A stretch of DNA of 64,000 nt from Amycolatopsis lurida (GTDB lineage Bacteria; Actinomycetota; Actinomycetes; Mycobacteriales; Pseudonocardiaceae), in contig NZ_FNTA01000004.1 of NCBI RefSeq assembly GCF_900105055.1, positions 1,364,001 through 1,428,000 on the forward strand, given 5' to 3'. Below, piece by piece: positions 42,894 through 52,201 of the stretch (positions within the stretch are counted from its first letter, which is position 1; every line of letters starts with the position of its first letter). The position numbers were made by a program, and so were the translations under genes. The notes beneath the pieces are model-generated. The model had not been told where the DNA came from and did not search any database. It worked only from the letters and a program-made list of their open reading frames with translations.

Positions 42894-43140
42894 TGATCAG
42901 AGAGACGACACGCGTGATCAGACGGACGACACGCGTGTCCGGGCGGACGGCTCTGGCATGGCGCCGGCCGCGCGCGTGTCGTCCGTCCAGTCACGCGTGC
43001 CGTCCGTCCAGTCACGCGTGCCGTCCGTCCAGTCACGCGTGCCGTCCGTCCAGTCACGCGTGCCGTCCGTCCAGTCACGCGTGCCGTCCGCCCAGTCACG
43101 CGTGTCGTCCGTTTAGTCACGCGTGTCGTCCGTCCAATCA
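42894..43140. repeat. 21-bp tandem array in two orientations (2+8 units)
   Basis: Two units (42894-42914, 42915-42935) and a degenerate third in one orientation are followed by a spacer. Eight contiguous units of exactly 21 bp then run in the opposite orientation from 42973 to 43140. Units 2-5 of the eight are identical, and the others differ by one to three bases. The core is TCGTCCGTCCAGTCACGCG or the variant with GCCGTCC. No spacers separate units. It lies between the aminotransferase and ferritin-like genes, both on the minus strand, as the first array lies between pyk and tesB. Confidence 0.9.
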
Positions 43141-43250
43141 CGCACGACCTCCGGGACGGCACCGGTGATCACCTGCGCGCTGCCCCGCGCCCTTCTGCCT
43201 GGATCTCGAACTGCGGCGTATCGCGTGCCCGGTTTGGGCGTTTCGCGCGG

Positions 43251-43300
43251 GGGTCGTGAGTGTTTTGTGTCGTTCTAACGACACAAAACACTCACGACCC
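43251..43300. terminator. 24-bp perfect hairpin of the TCGTGAGTG family
   Basis: Arms 43251-43274 and 43277-43300 are perfectly complementary with centre CT. The outer part equals that of the hairpins at 3227, 28942 and 61312. It lies downstream of the aminotransferase stop. Confidence 0.75.
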
Positions 43301-43456
43301 CCATGAGAACCGGACATCATGCCGTCAAACGGGCACACAATCGCTGAGGAATGTCCTTAATGGACACTTCGCACGGGTGTCCAGGATGGCCATCTCATCG
43401 CGAAAACGGCCTCCTAGACCGGGGTTCGATCACGCCATTTCCGGCTTACCCCTCGA

Positions 43457-44701
43457 TTACTTCTTCGTCGCCGCGGCAAGGCGGACGCAGACGGCGAGAC
43501 CGCGGATGGCCTCTTCGACTTCGGCCAGCTCAGGGTACGTCGGCGCGATGCGGATGACGGCGTCGTCGGGGTCGTCGCCGTACGGGTGGGTCGCGCCGGC
43601 CGGGGTCAGGGCGATCCCCGCCTCCTTGGCCAGCCGCACGACCTCCTTGGCGGTCCCGGACGGCACGGTCAGCGAGATGAAGTACCCGCCGGTCGGCTTG
43701 GTCCAGGACGCGAGGCCCGATTCGCCCAGTTCCTTGGTCAGGATCTCGTCGACGGCCGCGAACTTCGGCCCGATGAGCTCGGCGTGCTTGCGCATGTGTT
43801 CCCGGACGCCGTCCTCGTCACGCAGGAACTGCGCGTGGCGGAGCTGGTTGACCTTGTCCGGGCCGATGGTCCGCTTGCCGATGAGGCCGGTCCACCAGGC
43901 CAGGTTCGCCTCGGAGGCGCCGAAGAAGCCGACACCGCCACCCGCGTAGGTGACCTTCGAGGTGGAGCCGAAGACGAACACACGGTCGGCGTTGCCCGCC
44001 TCGGTGGCCAGCGCGAGCAGGTCCGCCAGCCGCGCCTCTTCGTCGGTGAGGTGGTGCACGGCGTAGGCGTTGTCCCAGAAGATCCGGAAGTCCGGGGCGG
44101 CCGTGGTCATCGTCGCCAGGCGGCGCACGGTGTCGTCGCTGTAGGTGACGCCGGTCGGGTTGCTGTACTTCGGCACGCACCAGATGCCCTTGACCGCGGC
44201 GTCTTCGGCGACGAGACGTTCGACGACCTCCATGGCCGGGCCGGTCTCGGTCAGCGGCACCTGGATCAGCTCGATCCCGAAGCGCTCGGCCAGCGCGAAG
44301 TGGCGGTCGTAGCCCGGCACGGGGCACAGGAACTTGACGCTCGGCTCGTCGGCCCAGCGGCGCTCGGCACCCGGGAGCTTGCTGAGGAAGGCCTGCACGA
44401 TCGAGTCGTGCATGAGCTCCAGGCTGGAGTTGCCCGCGGCCAGCAACTGCTCCGCCGGGACCTGCAGCGGCCCGGCGAAGATCCGGCGGAGCTCGGGCAG
44501 GCCCTTGAGGCCGCCGTAGTTCCGGACGTCCGTGCCGTCTTCGGCCTTGCGCACGTCTCCGGGGAGGGCGAGCAGCCCGTCGGCGAGGTCCAGCTGGCGA
44601 GGGGACGGCTTGCCGCGGGTGATGTCCAGGGAGAGGCCACGGTCGACGAGGGCCGCGTAGTCGCGGCGGGCGCTCTCGACATCGACAGGTGCAGTGGTCA
44701 T
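43457..44701 (-). CDS. Class I aminotransferase (aspartate aminotransferase-like)
   Basis: The 414-residue protein is a PLP fold-type I enzyme. The PLP lysine is in VFGSTSKVTYAGGGVGFFG. CPVPGYDRHFALAERFGIE, WCVPKYSNPTGVTY and IFWDNAYAVHHL are further signatures. It matches the actinobacterial aminotransferase group with MocR-like domain, often annotated aspartate aminotransferase. The start is ATG 44701; the longer upstream extension has no coding character. It appears monocistronic. Confidence 0.9.
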   Translation of the reverse strand: MTTAPVDVESARRDYAALVDRGLSLDITRGKPSPRQLDLADGLLALPGDVRKAEDGTDVRNYGGLKGLPELRRIFAGPLQVPAEQLLAAGNSSLELMHDSIVQAFLSKLPGAERRWADEPSVKFLCPVPGYDRHFALAERFGIELIQVPLTETGPAMEVVERLVAEDAAVKGIWCVPKYSNPTGVTYSDDTVRRLATMTTAAPDFRIFWDNAYAVHHLTDEEARLADLLALATEAGNADRVFVFGSTSKVTYAGGGVGFFGASEANLAWWTGLIGKRTIGPDKVNQLRHAQFLRDEDGVREHMRKHAELIGPKFAAVDEILTKELGESGLASWTKPTGGYFISLTVPSGTAKEVVRLAKEAGIALTPAGATHPYGDDPDDAVIRIAPTYPELAEVEEAIRGLAVCVRLAAATKK

Positions 44702-44885
44702 GCCTAACGCTAAACCCGGGGGCGGTCCGGCGTGAGACGAGGGTGGCCTACGCCTCACGCACACAAGATCCCATAACGGTTGCGGTGCGTTTTCCAGTAT
44801 TCGTAACGAGGACAAGTCCTCTAGTGACCCAGGCGTTTTTCCAGCATTCTCGGTATTACGAACGAAAAGGCGAGAAACGAGGGGC

Positions 44886-45401
44886 ATGGAAATGAGAGCG
44901 AAGAACTGGGCGGCAGTGACGATAATGGCCGCGGGCGGGGTGGCCGCGTGCGCCGTACCGAATCAGGGAACGGCGACACCTGTCGTCGCGCTGGCCGCTC
45001 CCACGAGCACGATCGTGGTACAACCACCGGTGGTCGCGGCCCCGCCGCAGACGATCTACGCGGCACCTCCCACGACGCAGACGATCCATACCGCACCCGT
45101 GCCCGCGTTCCCGGTGGCGCAGACGGTGATCTCCTACTACGACGCGATCAACCGGGGCGATTTCTCCACCGCGTGGAACCTCGGCGGGAAAAAGCTCGCC
45201 AAAGGCGGCACTCTCGCCTCCTACGCCAAGGGATACGCGACGACTTCGTGGGTCGCTCTCACCGTGACGAGCGTGAGCGGGAACACCGTGTATGTCGACC
45301 TTTCGGCCCGGCAGACCGACGGTTCGCTCCGTACTTTTTCCGGTTCCTACACCGTTTCCGGCGGCGTGATCACCGGCGCGAACATGAAACGCCTCTCCTG
45401 A
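44886..45401 (+). CDS. Putative secreted lipoprotein
   Basis: The 171-residue protein has an N-terminal hydrophobic segment ending VAAC at Cys22, a plausible lipobox. A Thr/Pro/Ala-rich linker follows (to about residue 75), then a domain with YYDAINRGDFSTAWNLGGKKLAKGGTLASYAKGY (in part INRGDFSTAWNLGGKKL). This resembles NTF2-like folds of surface lipoproteins. It faces the end of the Mce operon. GAGGGGC precedes the ATG at 44886; the ATG at 44892 is an alternative. Confidence 0.72.
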   Translation: MEMRAKNWAAVTIMAAGGVAACAVPNQGTATPVVALAAPTSTIVVQPPVVAAPPQTIYAAPPTTQTIHTAPVPAFPVAQTVISYYDAINRGDFSTAWNLGGKKLAKGGTLASYAKGYATTSWVALTVTSVSGNTVYVDLSARQTDGSLRTFSGSYTVSGGVITGANMKRLS

Positions 45402-45896
45402 TCACAGCGGAGTCAGCCGGGAGATCTTCCACCGGCCGTCGACGCGCTGCGCGGTGACCGAAAGCTGCGAGACCGTCGACTGCGGCGCGCCGCCACCGGC
45501 GGTCATCGTCTGCTGGTCGAGGAACAGCAGAACCTCGGCCTGGTCCCCGCGCAGGGACCGGACACCCAGCGACCGGACCGTCGTCGTCCGCACGAGCTTC
45601 TGGTCCTCGGCCCGTTTCCGCGCCGAGGCGAACTGGTCCCGGTACTGCCCGGTCGCCTCGCCGGTCAGCACCTCGCCCGCGGCCCGCTCGGTGCGCGCGA
45701 GGTTGCTGTAGTCGTAGGAGAAGACGGCCTTCACCCCGGCGCCGACCTGGTCCGCGACCTCGGCCGTGGCGGCCTGGTCCACCAGCGCCGCATTGCCGTC
45801 CGAGCCCAGCGAGGACGCCTGGAGGCCGAACCACACCGCGCAGCCGGTGGCCACCACGATGATCGCGAGCAGGATCCGCGGGACGCGTCCGGTCAT
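45402..45896 (-). CDS. Mce-associated membrane protein (second)
   Basis: The 164-residue protein has one N-terminal membrane helix (about 8-27) and an outside domain, ending RVDGRWKISRLTPL, as in the Mas proteins that follow Mce operons. ATG 45896 overlaps the preceding gene's stop as ATGA. It is the last gene of the operon. Mas proteins are thought to stabilise the Mce transporter complex. Confidence 0.85.
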   Translation of the reverse strand: MTGRVPRILLAIIVVATGCAVWFGLQASSLGSDGNAALVDQAATAEVADQVGAGVKAVFSYDYSNLARTERAAGEVLTGEATGQYRDQFASARKRAEDQKLVRTTTVRSLGVRSLRGDQAEVLLFLDQQTMTAGGGAPQSTVSQLSVTAQRVDGRWKISRLTPL

Positions 45897-46381
45897 GATC
45901 CCGCCGCCTGTACCGCACTGACCTTCCAGCCGTCCGCGACGCGCTGGTAGTCCACGGTCAGCCTGCTCATCTTGGGCGCGGCCGAGCCGCCACCGGTGCT
46001 GACCCGCACGTCCAGCACGGCCATCAGCCGCGCCGTCCCGGCCGTGGCGTCGAGTTCGGTGACCGCGGCCTGTTTGAGGTCGGCGGTGGCGACGGTCTTG
46101 CTCGCGGTCGCCCGGTCGATCTGAATCTGCCGGTCGCCGGTGAGGTCCTTGCCGAGCCGTCCCGTGGTGACGCCGAGCCAGCGGTCGACGTCCTGGGCGC
46201 CGCTGCGGTAGTCGATCGTGTTGAGCACTTCGAGCTGGCCGGACGCGGCGGCCAGAACGGCTTCGCGTTCCCGGCCCCTCGCCAGGCCGTCGTCCCGGGC
46301 GGCGCTCCACCACGACCAGCCGAACCACGCGGCCGCGAGGACCGCCAGCGCGGCGACGACGGTGAGGGCACGGGTGAGCAC
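45893..46381 (-). CDS. Mce-associated membrane protein (first)
   Basis: The 162-residue protein starts with GTG at 46381, overlapping the mceF stop by one base. It has one membrane helix at about 5-25 (TVVAALAVLAAAWFGWSWW) and an outside domain with the Mas-type ending YQRVADGWKVSAVQA. It corresponds to Mas proteins following mce4F (Rv3492c/Rv3493c) in M. tuberculosis. Confidence 0.85.
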   Translation of the reverse strand: MLTRALTVVAALAVLAAAWFGWSWWSAARDDGLARGREREAVLAAASGQLEVLNTIDYRSGAQDVDRWLGVTTGRLGKDLTGDRQIQIDRATASKTVATADLKQAAVTELDATAGTARLMAVLDVRVSTGGGSAAPKMSRLTVDYQRVADGWKVSAVQAAGS

Positions 46382-47616
46382 TACTTGCCGCCCAGCAACG
46401 CGCCGAGTCCGCCGGGGGCGGAGCCCGTGAGCAGGCTCAGCACACCCGGCAGCTGAGCGGATTCCGCCGCCTGCGGGGTCTGCTTCGGCCGCTCCGGGAC
46501 CGCGGGCGGCTTCCCTGCGTACGGAGCGTTCTGCGAACCACGGACGCCGGTGGGGCTTCCCGGCGGCTCGGCGCAGTACGCCTGGGTGTTCACCGGTGCC
46601 TCGGTGGTGTCGTTGGCGGGGCGCTGTTTCGTGCCTTCGTAGCCCTTCGTGCACGAGACCGGGTCGAAGAAGTTGAACACCACGCCCAGGTGACCGGTGC
46701 CGTCCGGCGACGTCGAACGCGAGAACGCCGAGATGATCGGATACGCGACGAGCAGTTCCTCGATGGCGTCGGTGCGGGCGGAGGTGATCTGGGCGGTCGT
46801 GAGCGTGTTCGCGAACAGCACCCCGAGGTCGGTCCCGGAGACCGCGAGCACGTCGCTGATCTGGCGGCTCAGTTTCGGTGCCTCGTCGATCACGCGCCGC
46901 AGATCCGGGTCCGACGTCTTCAGCTGCGCGGCGATCGTCTTGAGCCCGCTGGAGAACTGGGTGATGTTGTCCGCCTGCCGCCGTTGGGTGTCCAGCACCG
47001 TCCGCGAGTTCGCGAGCAGGCCCTGGGTGTCGGGCAGGTACTGGGTCGCGGTCGCGGTGAGGGAACCGGTGCTGTTCAGCAGCTGCCGCAGATCCGGGCC
47101 AGCGTTCGCGAAGGCCTCGTAGGTCTCGTCGACGACGGTCTTCAACGATTCCGGCTTCACACTCGACACCAGCTTGTCCAAATTGGACAGCACGGTGTCC
47201 GGCGCGAGCGGGATCGACGTCTTGTCGCGCTTGATGACCGATCCCTCGGCCAGGTACGGCCCGTTTTCGTGCATGGGCAGCAGATCGACGTACTGCTCCC
47301 CCACCGCCGACCGGTTCGCGACCGCGGCCTTGGTGTCCGCGGGGATCTTCGGCGCCCCCGAATCGATGTCGAGGCCGAGGTCGATGCCGTGTTCGGTGAG
47401 CGTCATCGACGCGACCTTGCCCACCGCGACACCGCGGTAGGAGACCTCGGCGTTGACGAAGATCCCGCCGGAGTCCACGAGCTGAGCGGTGACGAGGTAG
47501 CCGCGGGTGCCGAAGAGCCGGTCCAGCCCGGCGTACTTGCCGCCCGCGTAGACGACCGAAACCACCGCGATGACGACGAACGCCGCCAGCTGGATCCTGG
47601 TCTTGCGCGTGATCAC
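46381..47616 (-). CDS. mceF: Mce family protein, MceF (Mce4F-like)
   Basis: The 411-residue protein has an N-terminal membrane helix (about 9-26), then an MlaD/Mce domain at 35-115 with the SGGIFVNAEVSYRGVAVGKV strand, then a long helical region and a Pro-rich end. Mce proteins assemble into a heterohexameric tube that passes lipid from the cell surface to the permease. It overlaps mceE by 4 bases (ATGA). Confidence 0.92.
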   Translation of the reverse strand: MITRKTRIQLAAFVVIAVVSVVYAGGKYAGLDRLFGTRGYLVTAQLVDSGGIFVNAEVSYRGVAVGKVASMTLTEHGIDLGLDIDSGAPKIPADTKAAVANRSAVGEQYVDLLPMHENGPYLAEGSVIKRDKTSIPLAPDTVLSNLDKLVSSVKPESLKTVVDETYEAFANAGPDLRQLLNSTGSLTATATQYLPDTQGLLANSRTVLDTQRRQADNITQFSSGLKTIAAQLKTSDPDLRRVIDEAPKLSRQISDVLAVSGTDLGVLFANTLTTAQITSARTDAIEELLVAYPIISAFSRSTSPDGTGHLGVVFNFFDPVSCTKGYEGTKQRPANDTTEAPVNTQAYCAEPPGSPTGVRGSQNAPYAGKPPAVPERPKQTPQAAESAQLPGVLSLLTGSAPGGLGALLGGK

Positions 47617-48818
47617 CGGCCACCTCCGAGCAGCGGCCCGAGGATCCCGCCCAGCACGCCGCCGAGCACGTCCCCTTGCGGTGCCTGCGGCGTCTGCGGA
47701 AGATCACCGGTGGGCAAGGGCAGCACCGGCGGCGCGGCACCGTTGTTGAACGGGATCGCGCCGGGGGTACCGGTCCCCTGGGTACCGGGCAGCTGGATGA
47801 TCGGCTGCGACGAGTTGTTCATGTTCTCCAGGAACGTGTCCAGTTTCAGGTCGATCTTCGCTTCGACGTTCGCGTAGTCGCCCTTGATCACGTTGCCCGC
47901 GTAGTCCGGGAACGGGTACGTGAGCAGGATCCGCAGCGCCGTCGGCAGATCTTGGCCCGCCTCGGCCAGCTTCTGCAACGTCGGCTGCAACGCGCGGAGG
48001 TTCGCGACCAGCGTGTCCTTGCTCGCCTTGATGGTTTCGGTCGCGACCCCGGACAGCGTGTTCAGCGACTGCAGCATGCCGACGAGCTGATCCCGCTGCT
48101 CGGTCACGACCTTGAGCCCCGGCGAGAGGTTGTCTAGCGCGTTCGTGAGGTTCTGCGTCTGGCCGACGAGGGTCTTGGACAGCTTGTCGAGGCCGTCGAT
48201 GGCGCGCAGGATCTCGCCCTTGTGCCCGTCGAGTTCGGTGGCCAGCTTGTCCACTTGGGACAGCAGGGAGCGGACCTCGGCCTCGTTGCCGGTGAGCGCT
48301 TCGTTGAGTTCGTGACTGATCTTCTGGATCTGCTCGACGCCGCCGCCGTTGAGCAGCAGGGAAAGCGCGCCGAGGACCTCCTCGACCTCGGGGTTGCGAT
48401 TCGTGCGGTCCAGCGGGATCTTCGCGCCCTCCGCGAGCGCTCCTTCGGGTTTCTCGGGGGCGTGCAGGTCGACGAACTTCTCCCCGAGCAGGCTCGACTG
48501 CCGCAGCTCGGCACGCGCGTTCGCGGGCAACGCGATGTCGCCGTTGACGACCATGCTCACCCACGCCGAACGCGTGTCCGGCGCGAGGTCGATCTTCTCG
48601 ACCCGGCCCACCGGGACGTCGTTGACCTTCACACTCGCCTGCGGCACCAGGTCGAGGACGTCGGAGAACTGCGCGGAAAGCCGGTACGGGTGGTCGCCGA
48701 GATCCGCGCCGCCCGGCAACGGTGTGTTGTACAGCCCCGAGAAACCGCCGTCACCGCAGCCGGCGAGCACGAGAACGCCCGCCAGCACTCCCGCGATCTT
48801 CTGCCGTTGCCGCCTCAT
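47613..48818 (-). CDS. mceE: Mce family lipoprotein, MceE (LprN/LprK-like)
   Basis: The 401-residue protein has a lipobox LAGC with Cys21 after a short signal peptide, unlike its neighbours, which keep a membrane helix. This is the usual state of the fifth Mce protein. An MlaD domain follows with VKVNDVPVGRVEKIDL. It overlaps mceD and mceF by ATGA at both ends, so translation is coupled. Confidence 0.93.
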   Translation of the reverse strand: MRRQRQKIAGVLAGVLVLAGCGDGGFSGLYNTPLPGGADLGDHPYRLSAQFSDVLDLVPQASVKVNDVPVGRVEKIDLAPDTRSAWVSMVVNGDIALPANARAELRQSSLLGEKFVDLHAPEKPEGALAEGAKIPLDRTNRNPEVEEVLGALSLLLNGGGVEQIQKISHELNEALTGNEAEVRSLLSQVDKLATELDGHKGEILRAIDGLDKLSKTLVGQTQNLTNALDNLSPGLKVVTEQRDQLVGMLQSLNTLSGVATETIKASKDTLVANLRALQPTLQKLAEAGQDLPTALRILLTYPFPDYAGNVIKGDYANVEAKIDLKLDTFLENMNNSSQPIIQLPGTQGTGTPGAIPFNNGAAPPVLPLPTGDLPQTPQAPQGDVLGGVLGGILGPLLGGGR

Positions 48819-49996
48819 TTCGGAAGCCCCTTCGTCATGACGTCGACGAGCGGGAGCGGCAGCGGTGGCAACTCACCGCTTTGCAGTGAGGCCAGCACCT
48901 GCGGGACCGACGGGAGTTTCAGCGTGCCGTCGAGAACGGGTGCGAGCTGTTTGCAGATGTTGCCCAGCGCGTCCGGGATCGGTTTCGGCGTGCTCGCGCT
49001 GATCAGGCGGCACACGGTCAGGATCGGCGGATGCGTCAGCTCGTTCAGGTTGTCCCGCACCGCGATCGTGCCGGACGCGGCGTCGTAGGAGTTGATGAAG
49101 TTGGTCGCCCCGGTCGGCGCGATGTCGATCACCTCGGCGAGCGAGGCCCGCTGATCCACGAGCACCTTCGTCAGCCCGGCGAGCTTGTCCACATTGGACG
49201 AGAGGAGATCCTTGTTCTCCGCGACGAACTTTTCGACGTCGCCCATCGCCGTCGCCAGGGAGGTCAGCGCGGCGCCCACGTCGGCGGAATCCGCGGCCAG
49301 GAAGCCGCTCACGTCCGCGGCCCGGCGATAGAACTCGTTGAGCTGCTTGTCGCTCTCGGCCAGTGCCCCGGTGAAGGAGTTCAGGTTCTGCACCGTGGTG
49401 AACAGGTCGCCTTTGGAGCTGTCCAGCGTCTTGGCCAGCTCGGACAGCCGCGTCACCGTGGTGTTGAGGTTCTTGCCGTTGCCGTCGAGGTTCGCGGCCG
49501 CGGTGTCGAGCACGTCGGACAGCGCGCCGTTCTTGTTGGCGCCGTTGGGTCCCAAGCTGGTCGAGAGCTTGTCCAGGCTGGTGTAGAGGTCGTCGAGTTC
49601 GGCAGGCGTCGCCGTCTTCTCCTTCGCGATCACCGTGTCCGAGGCCATTTCGGGGCCGCTCTCGTACGCCGGAGTCAGCTGGACGTACCGGTCGCTGACC
49701 AGGCTCGGCGCGACCACGACGGCACCCGCGTCGGCCGGGATCGGGGTGTCGCCGTCGATCCGCATGTCGACCCGGACCGCCTCGCCCTGCGGCGTGACCC
49801 CGGTGATCTCCCCGACCTTCACCCCGAGCACCCGGACCGAGGAGCCCGCGTAGAGCCCGACGGTCTTCCCGAAGTAGGCGCTGATCCGGGTCCCGCCGGG
49901 TTCTTTGAACACCAGCCAAAGCCCGGCGGTCACGACCAGCACCAGGACGCAGGCGAACGCGACCCGGTGGTAGAGCGTGCGGGTCCGGGTGCTCAT
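48815..49996 (-). CDS. mceD: Mce family protein, MceD
   Basis: The 393-residue protein has a membrane helix at about 11-30, an MlaD domain with SSVRVLGVKVGEITGVTPQG, a helical stalk and a Pro-rich tail. It overlaps both mceC (stop 49993) and mceE by ATGA. It is the fourth of the six Mce subunits of the lipid-import tube. Confidence 0.92.
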   Translation of the reverse strand: MSTRTRTLYHRVAFACVLVLVVTAGLWLVFKEPGGTRISAYFGKTVGLYAGSSVRVLGVKVGEITGVTPQGEAVRVDMRIDGDTPIPADAGAVVVAPSLVSDRYVQLTPAYESGPEMASDTVIAKEKTATPAELDDLYTSLDKLSTSLGPNGANKNGALSDVLDTAAANLDGNGKNLNTTVTRLSELAKTLDSSKGDLFTTVQNLNSFTGALAESDKQLNEFYRRAADVSGFLAADSADVGAALTSLATAMGDVEKFVAENKDLLSSNVDKLAGLTKVLVDQRASLAEVIDIAPTGATNFINSYDAASGTIAVRDNLNELTHPPILTVCRLISASTPKPIPDALGNICKQLAPVLDGTLKLPSVPQVLASLQSGELPPLPLPLVDVMTKGLPK

Positions 49997-51024
49997 CGTC
50001 CGCCCACCCCCTGGTTCGGCGCCGCGATCGGCGGGGTGCAGCCCTCCGGGTTGACCTGGAACGCGCCCGCGATGATCGTCGGCGGCAGCAACCCGCACAG
50101 GTATCCCTCGAACCAGCGCCCGTTGCCGGTCGCGTTGGCGCCGACGCGGGCGAACGGCGCCATCAGCGCGAGGCTGCGGCTGAGGTTGTCCTGGTTGCGC
50201 TGCAGGATGTCGGTGACCTTGCCGAGTTTCTCCAGTGTCGGCTTCAGCTGCTGCCGGTTGTCGGCGACGAGACCGGACAGCTGTGCCGAGACCTGTTGCG
50301 TGCCCTTGAGCAAGGTGCTGATCGCGTCCTTCCGGTTCTGCAGCTCGGCGAGCAGGAGGTTGCCGTCGTCGAGGATCCGTTTCAGCTGCGCGTTGCGGTC
50401 GGACAGTGTCTTGGACACCTTGCTCGTATTGGCCAGCAACGTCTTCAGGTCACCGTCGCGTGAGGACACCGTCTTGGACAAGGACGAAAGCCCGCTCAAC
50501 GCGTCCTTCAGGTATTGCGGGCTGTCTTTGAGCGCGTCGGAGAGGACGGTGAAACTCGACGCCAGCTGCGCGGTATCGATCTCGCCGACCGTGCCCGACA
50601 GCTCCTGGAACGCGTCCTGCAGCTCGAACGGCGTCCGCGTGCGGTCGAGCCCGATGGTGGTGTTCGGGTCCTGGTTCGCCTTGCCCTTCGGGGTGAGCGC
50701 GAGGAACTTCTCGCCGAGCAGCGTCTTGATCTCGATCGACGCGGCGGTCGCGTCGCCGACCCGGACATCCTTGACCCGGAACTTCACCAGCACCTTCTTG
50801 CCCGCCAGCTCCACCGAGCTGACCTGGCCGACCTTGACGCCGGCGACCTGGACCTCGTTGTCCGGTGCCAGCCCCGCGGACTCGCCGAAGTACGCGGAGT
50901 ACGTCGTCCCGCTGCCGAACAACGGGATCCGGTCGGAGAAGTACGTCGTCACCGTGATCAGCACGATCAGGATGAGTGTCACGCCGCCGACCACGGCCTG
51001 GTTGCGTTCCTTGAGCGGTTTCAC
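49993..51024 (-). CDS. mceC: Mce family protein, MceC
   Basis: The 343-residue protein starts with GTG overlapping the mceB stop (GTGA). It has a membrane helix at about 13-30, an MlaD domain with NEVQVAGVKVGQVSSVEL, a helical region and a short end (PPIAAPNQGVGGR). It is the third of the six subunits. Confidence 0.92.
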   Translation of the reverse strand: MKPLKERNQAVVGGVTLILIVLITVTTYFSDRIPLFGSGTTYSAYFGESAGLAPDNEVQVAGVKVGQVSSVELAGKKVLVKFRVKDVRVGDATAASIEIKTLLGEKFLALTPKGKANQDPNTTIGLDRTRTPFELQDAFQELSGTVGEIDTAQLASSFTVLSDALKDSPQYLKDALSGLSSLSKTVSSRDGDLKTLLANTSKVSKTLSDRNAQLKRILDDGNLLLAELQNRKDAISTLLKGTQQVSAQLSGLVADNRQQLKPTLEKLGKVTDILQRNQDNLSRSLALMAPFARVGANATGNGRWFEGYLCGLLPPTIIAGAFQVNPEGCTPPIAAPNQGVGGR

Positions 51025-52058
51025 GGCCCGCACCTCTCTGGTCGCTGCGTGCCGGGCAGCGGCGTGATCGGCAGTTCGATGTCGAGTGATTTGATGCCGA
51101 TGCTGCCGGAGATCCCGCACAGGTAGTAGTTGAACCAGCTGCCGTAGCTCAGCGTCCTGGTGAACTTCTGCAGGTTGCCCGGCAGCACCTGCAGGAGATG
51201 CTCGAGCAGCTGTTCCGAGTCGCCGAGGTTCTGCGACAGCGCGCCGAGCTGGACGACGTCGTCTTTGAGCGCGGGCCGCGCGTCGGCGAGCAGGCCGGTG
51301 GTGGCGACGGTGAGGTCGCCCAGCGCCTTGACCGCCTCCCCGATCGGCTGCCGCTGCTCGGCGAGCCCGGTGACCAGCCGCTGGGTCTGGTCGATCAGCT
51401 CGCCCAGCTCGGGCGAGCGTTTCTCGACCGTGCCGAGCACCGTGTTGAGGTTCGCGATGACGTCACCGATGATCTTGTCCTTGCCCGCGATGGCCGACGT
51501 GACCGACGCGGTGTGTGCGAGCAGGCTGGTGATCGTGCCGCCCTCGCCCTGGAAGACCTGGATGATCTCGTAGGAGAGTTTGTTGACGTCCTCGGGGTTC
51601 AGCGCGCGGAAGAGCGGTTTGAACCCGTTGAACAGCACGGTCAGGTTGAGCGCCGGTTTGGTGCGCTCGGGCGGGATGACCCCGCCGCGCGGCAACGACT
51701 TCTCGTCGCCGATGTCCGTGCCGAGCGAGAGATACCGCTGGCCGACCAGGTTGCGGTACTTGATCGTCGCGGTGACCGACGCGGGCAGCCGATGCGAGGT
51801 CTGGACGTCGAAATGGACCTGGGCGAAGTTCTTCTCGCCTTCTTCGACCTCGATCTTGCCGACCTGGCCGACCTTCACGCCGACGATGCGGACGTCGTCG
51901 CCCTCCTTGAGCCCGGACGCGTCGGTGAACTTGGCCGTGTAGCCGGCGGTGTCGCCGAAGTTGGTGTTCGCGATGGTGGCGCCGAGGACCGCGGTGAGCA
52001 GCACGGTCACCACGGCGAAGACGAGGATCTTGACCAGATCCGGGACGAAGGACCTCAT
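51021..52058 (-). CDS. mceB: Mce family protein, MceB
   Basis: The 345-residue protein has a membrane helix at about 8-27, an MlaD domain with DDVRIVGVKVGQVGKIEVEEG and the Mce helical domain. ATG 52058 has GGGA upstream and overlaps the stop of a 48-codon ORF that bridges it to mceA. It is the second of six subunits. Confidence 0.92.
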   Translation of the reverse strand: MRSFVPDLVKILVFAVVTVLLTAVLGATIANTNFGDTAGYTAKFTDASGLKEGDDVRIVGVKVGQVGKIEVEEGEKNFAQVHFDVQTSHRLPASVTATIKYRNLVGQRYLSLGTDIGDEKSLPRGGVIPPERTKPALNLTVLFNGFKPLFRALNPEDVNKLSYEIIQVFQGEGGTITSLLAHTASVTSAIAGKDKIIGDVIANLNTVLGTVEKRSPELGELIDQTQRLVTGLAEQRQPIGEAVKALGDLTVATTGLLADARPALKDDVVQLGALSQNLGDSEQLLEHLLQVLPGNLQKFTRTLSYGSWFNYYLCGISGSIGIKSLDIELPITPLPGTQRPERCGP

Positions 52059-52201
52059 CGGGTGTCCCTCCCACCGGCCGCGTCCCGGGGGCTGAAGGAC
52101 GCTTTCATCGCATGCGACGCGGTGAAAGCTCCCTTCGCTGCGTGGCATGCGGTGAAGGACGCTTTCAGCCCGCCCTGGCCCGATGTCGCCTGAGTACTCA
52201 T
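52055..52201 (-). CDS. Repeat-derived 48-residue ORF coupling mceA to mceB
   Basis: The frame starts in an ATGA overlap with the mceA stop (52198-52201) and ends in an ATGA overlap with the mceB start (52055-52058). The DNA is three copies of a palindromic TGAAGGACGCTTTCA-like motif with GCATGC-containing spacers. The encoded peptide reads KASFTACHAAKGAFTASHAMKASF in part (KGAFTASHAMKASF). It may be a spacer that keeps translation coupled and may have no protein function. Confidence 0.55.
   Translation of the reverse strand: MSTQATSGQGGLKASFTACHAAKGAFTASHAMKASFSPRDAAGGRDTR

Larger units (their letters stand above)
42783..43456. other. Large intergenic region filled by repeats and a hairpin
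   Basis: Besides the 21-bp array (42894-43140) and the hairpin (43251-43300), the rest (42783-42893, 43141-43250, 43301-43456) shows no supported gene. Open frames across the array are produced by the repeat itself, 21 bp being a multiple of three. Confidence 0.5.

Noticed and set aside
42894..43140. CRISPR-like array
   Set aside because: Units are 21 bp and directly contiguous, without unique spacers, and occur in both orientations. No cas genes are present.
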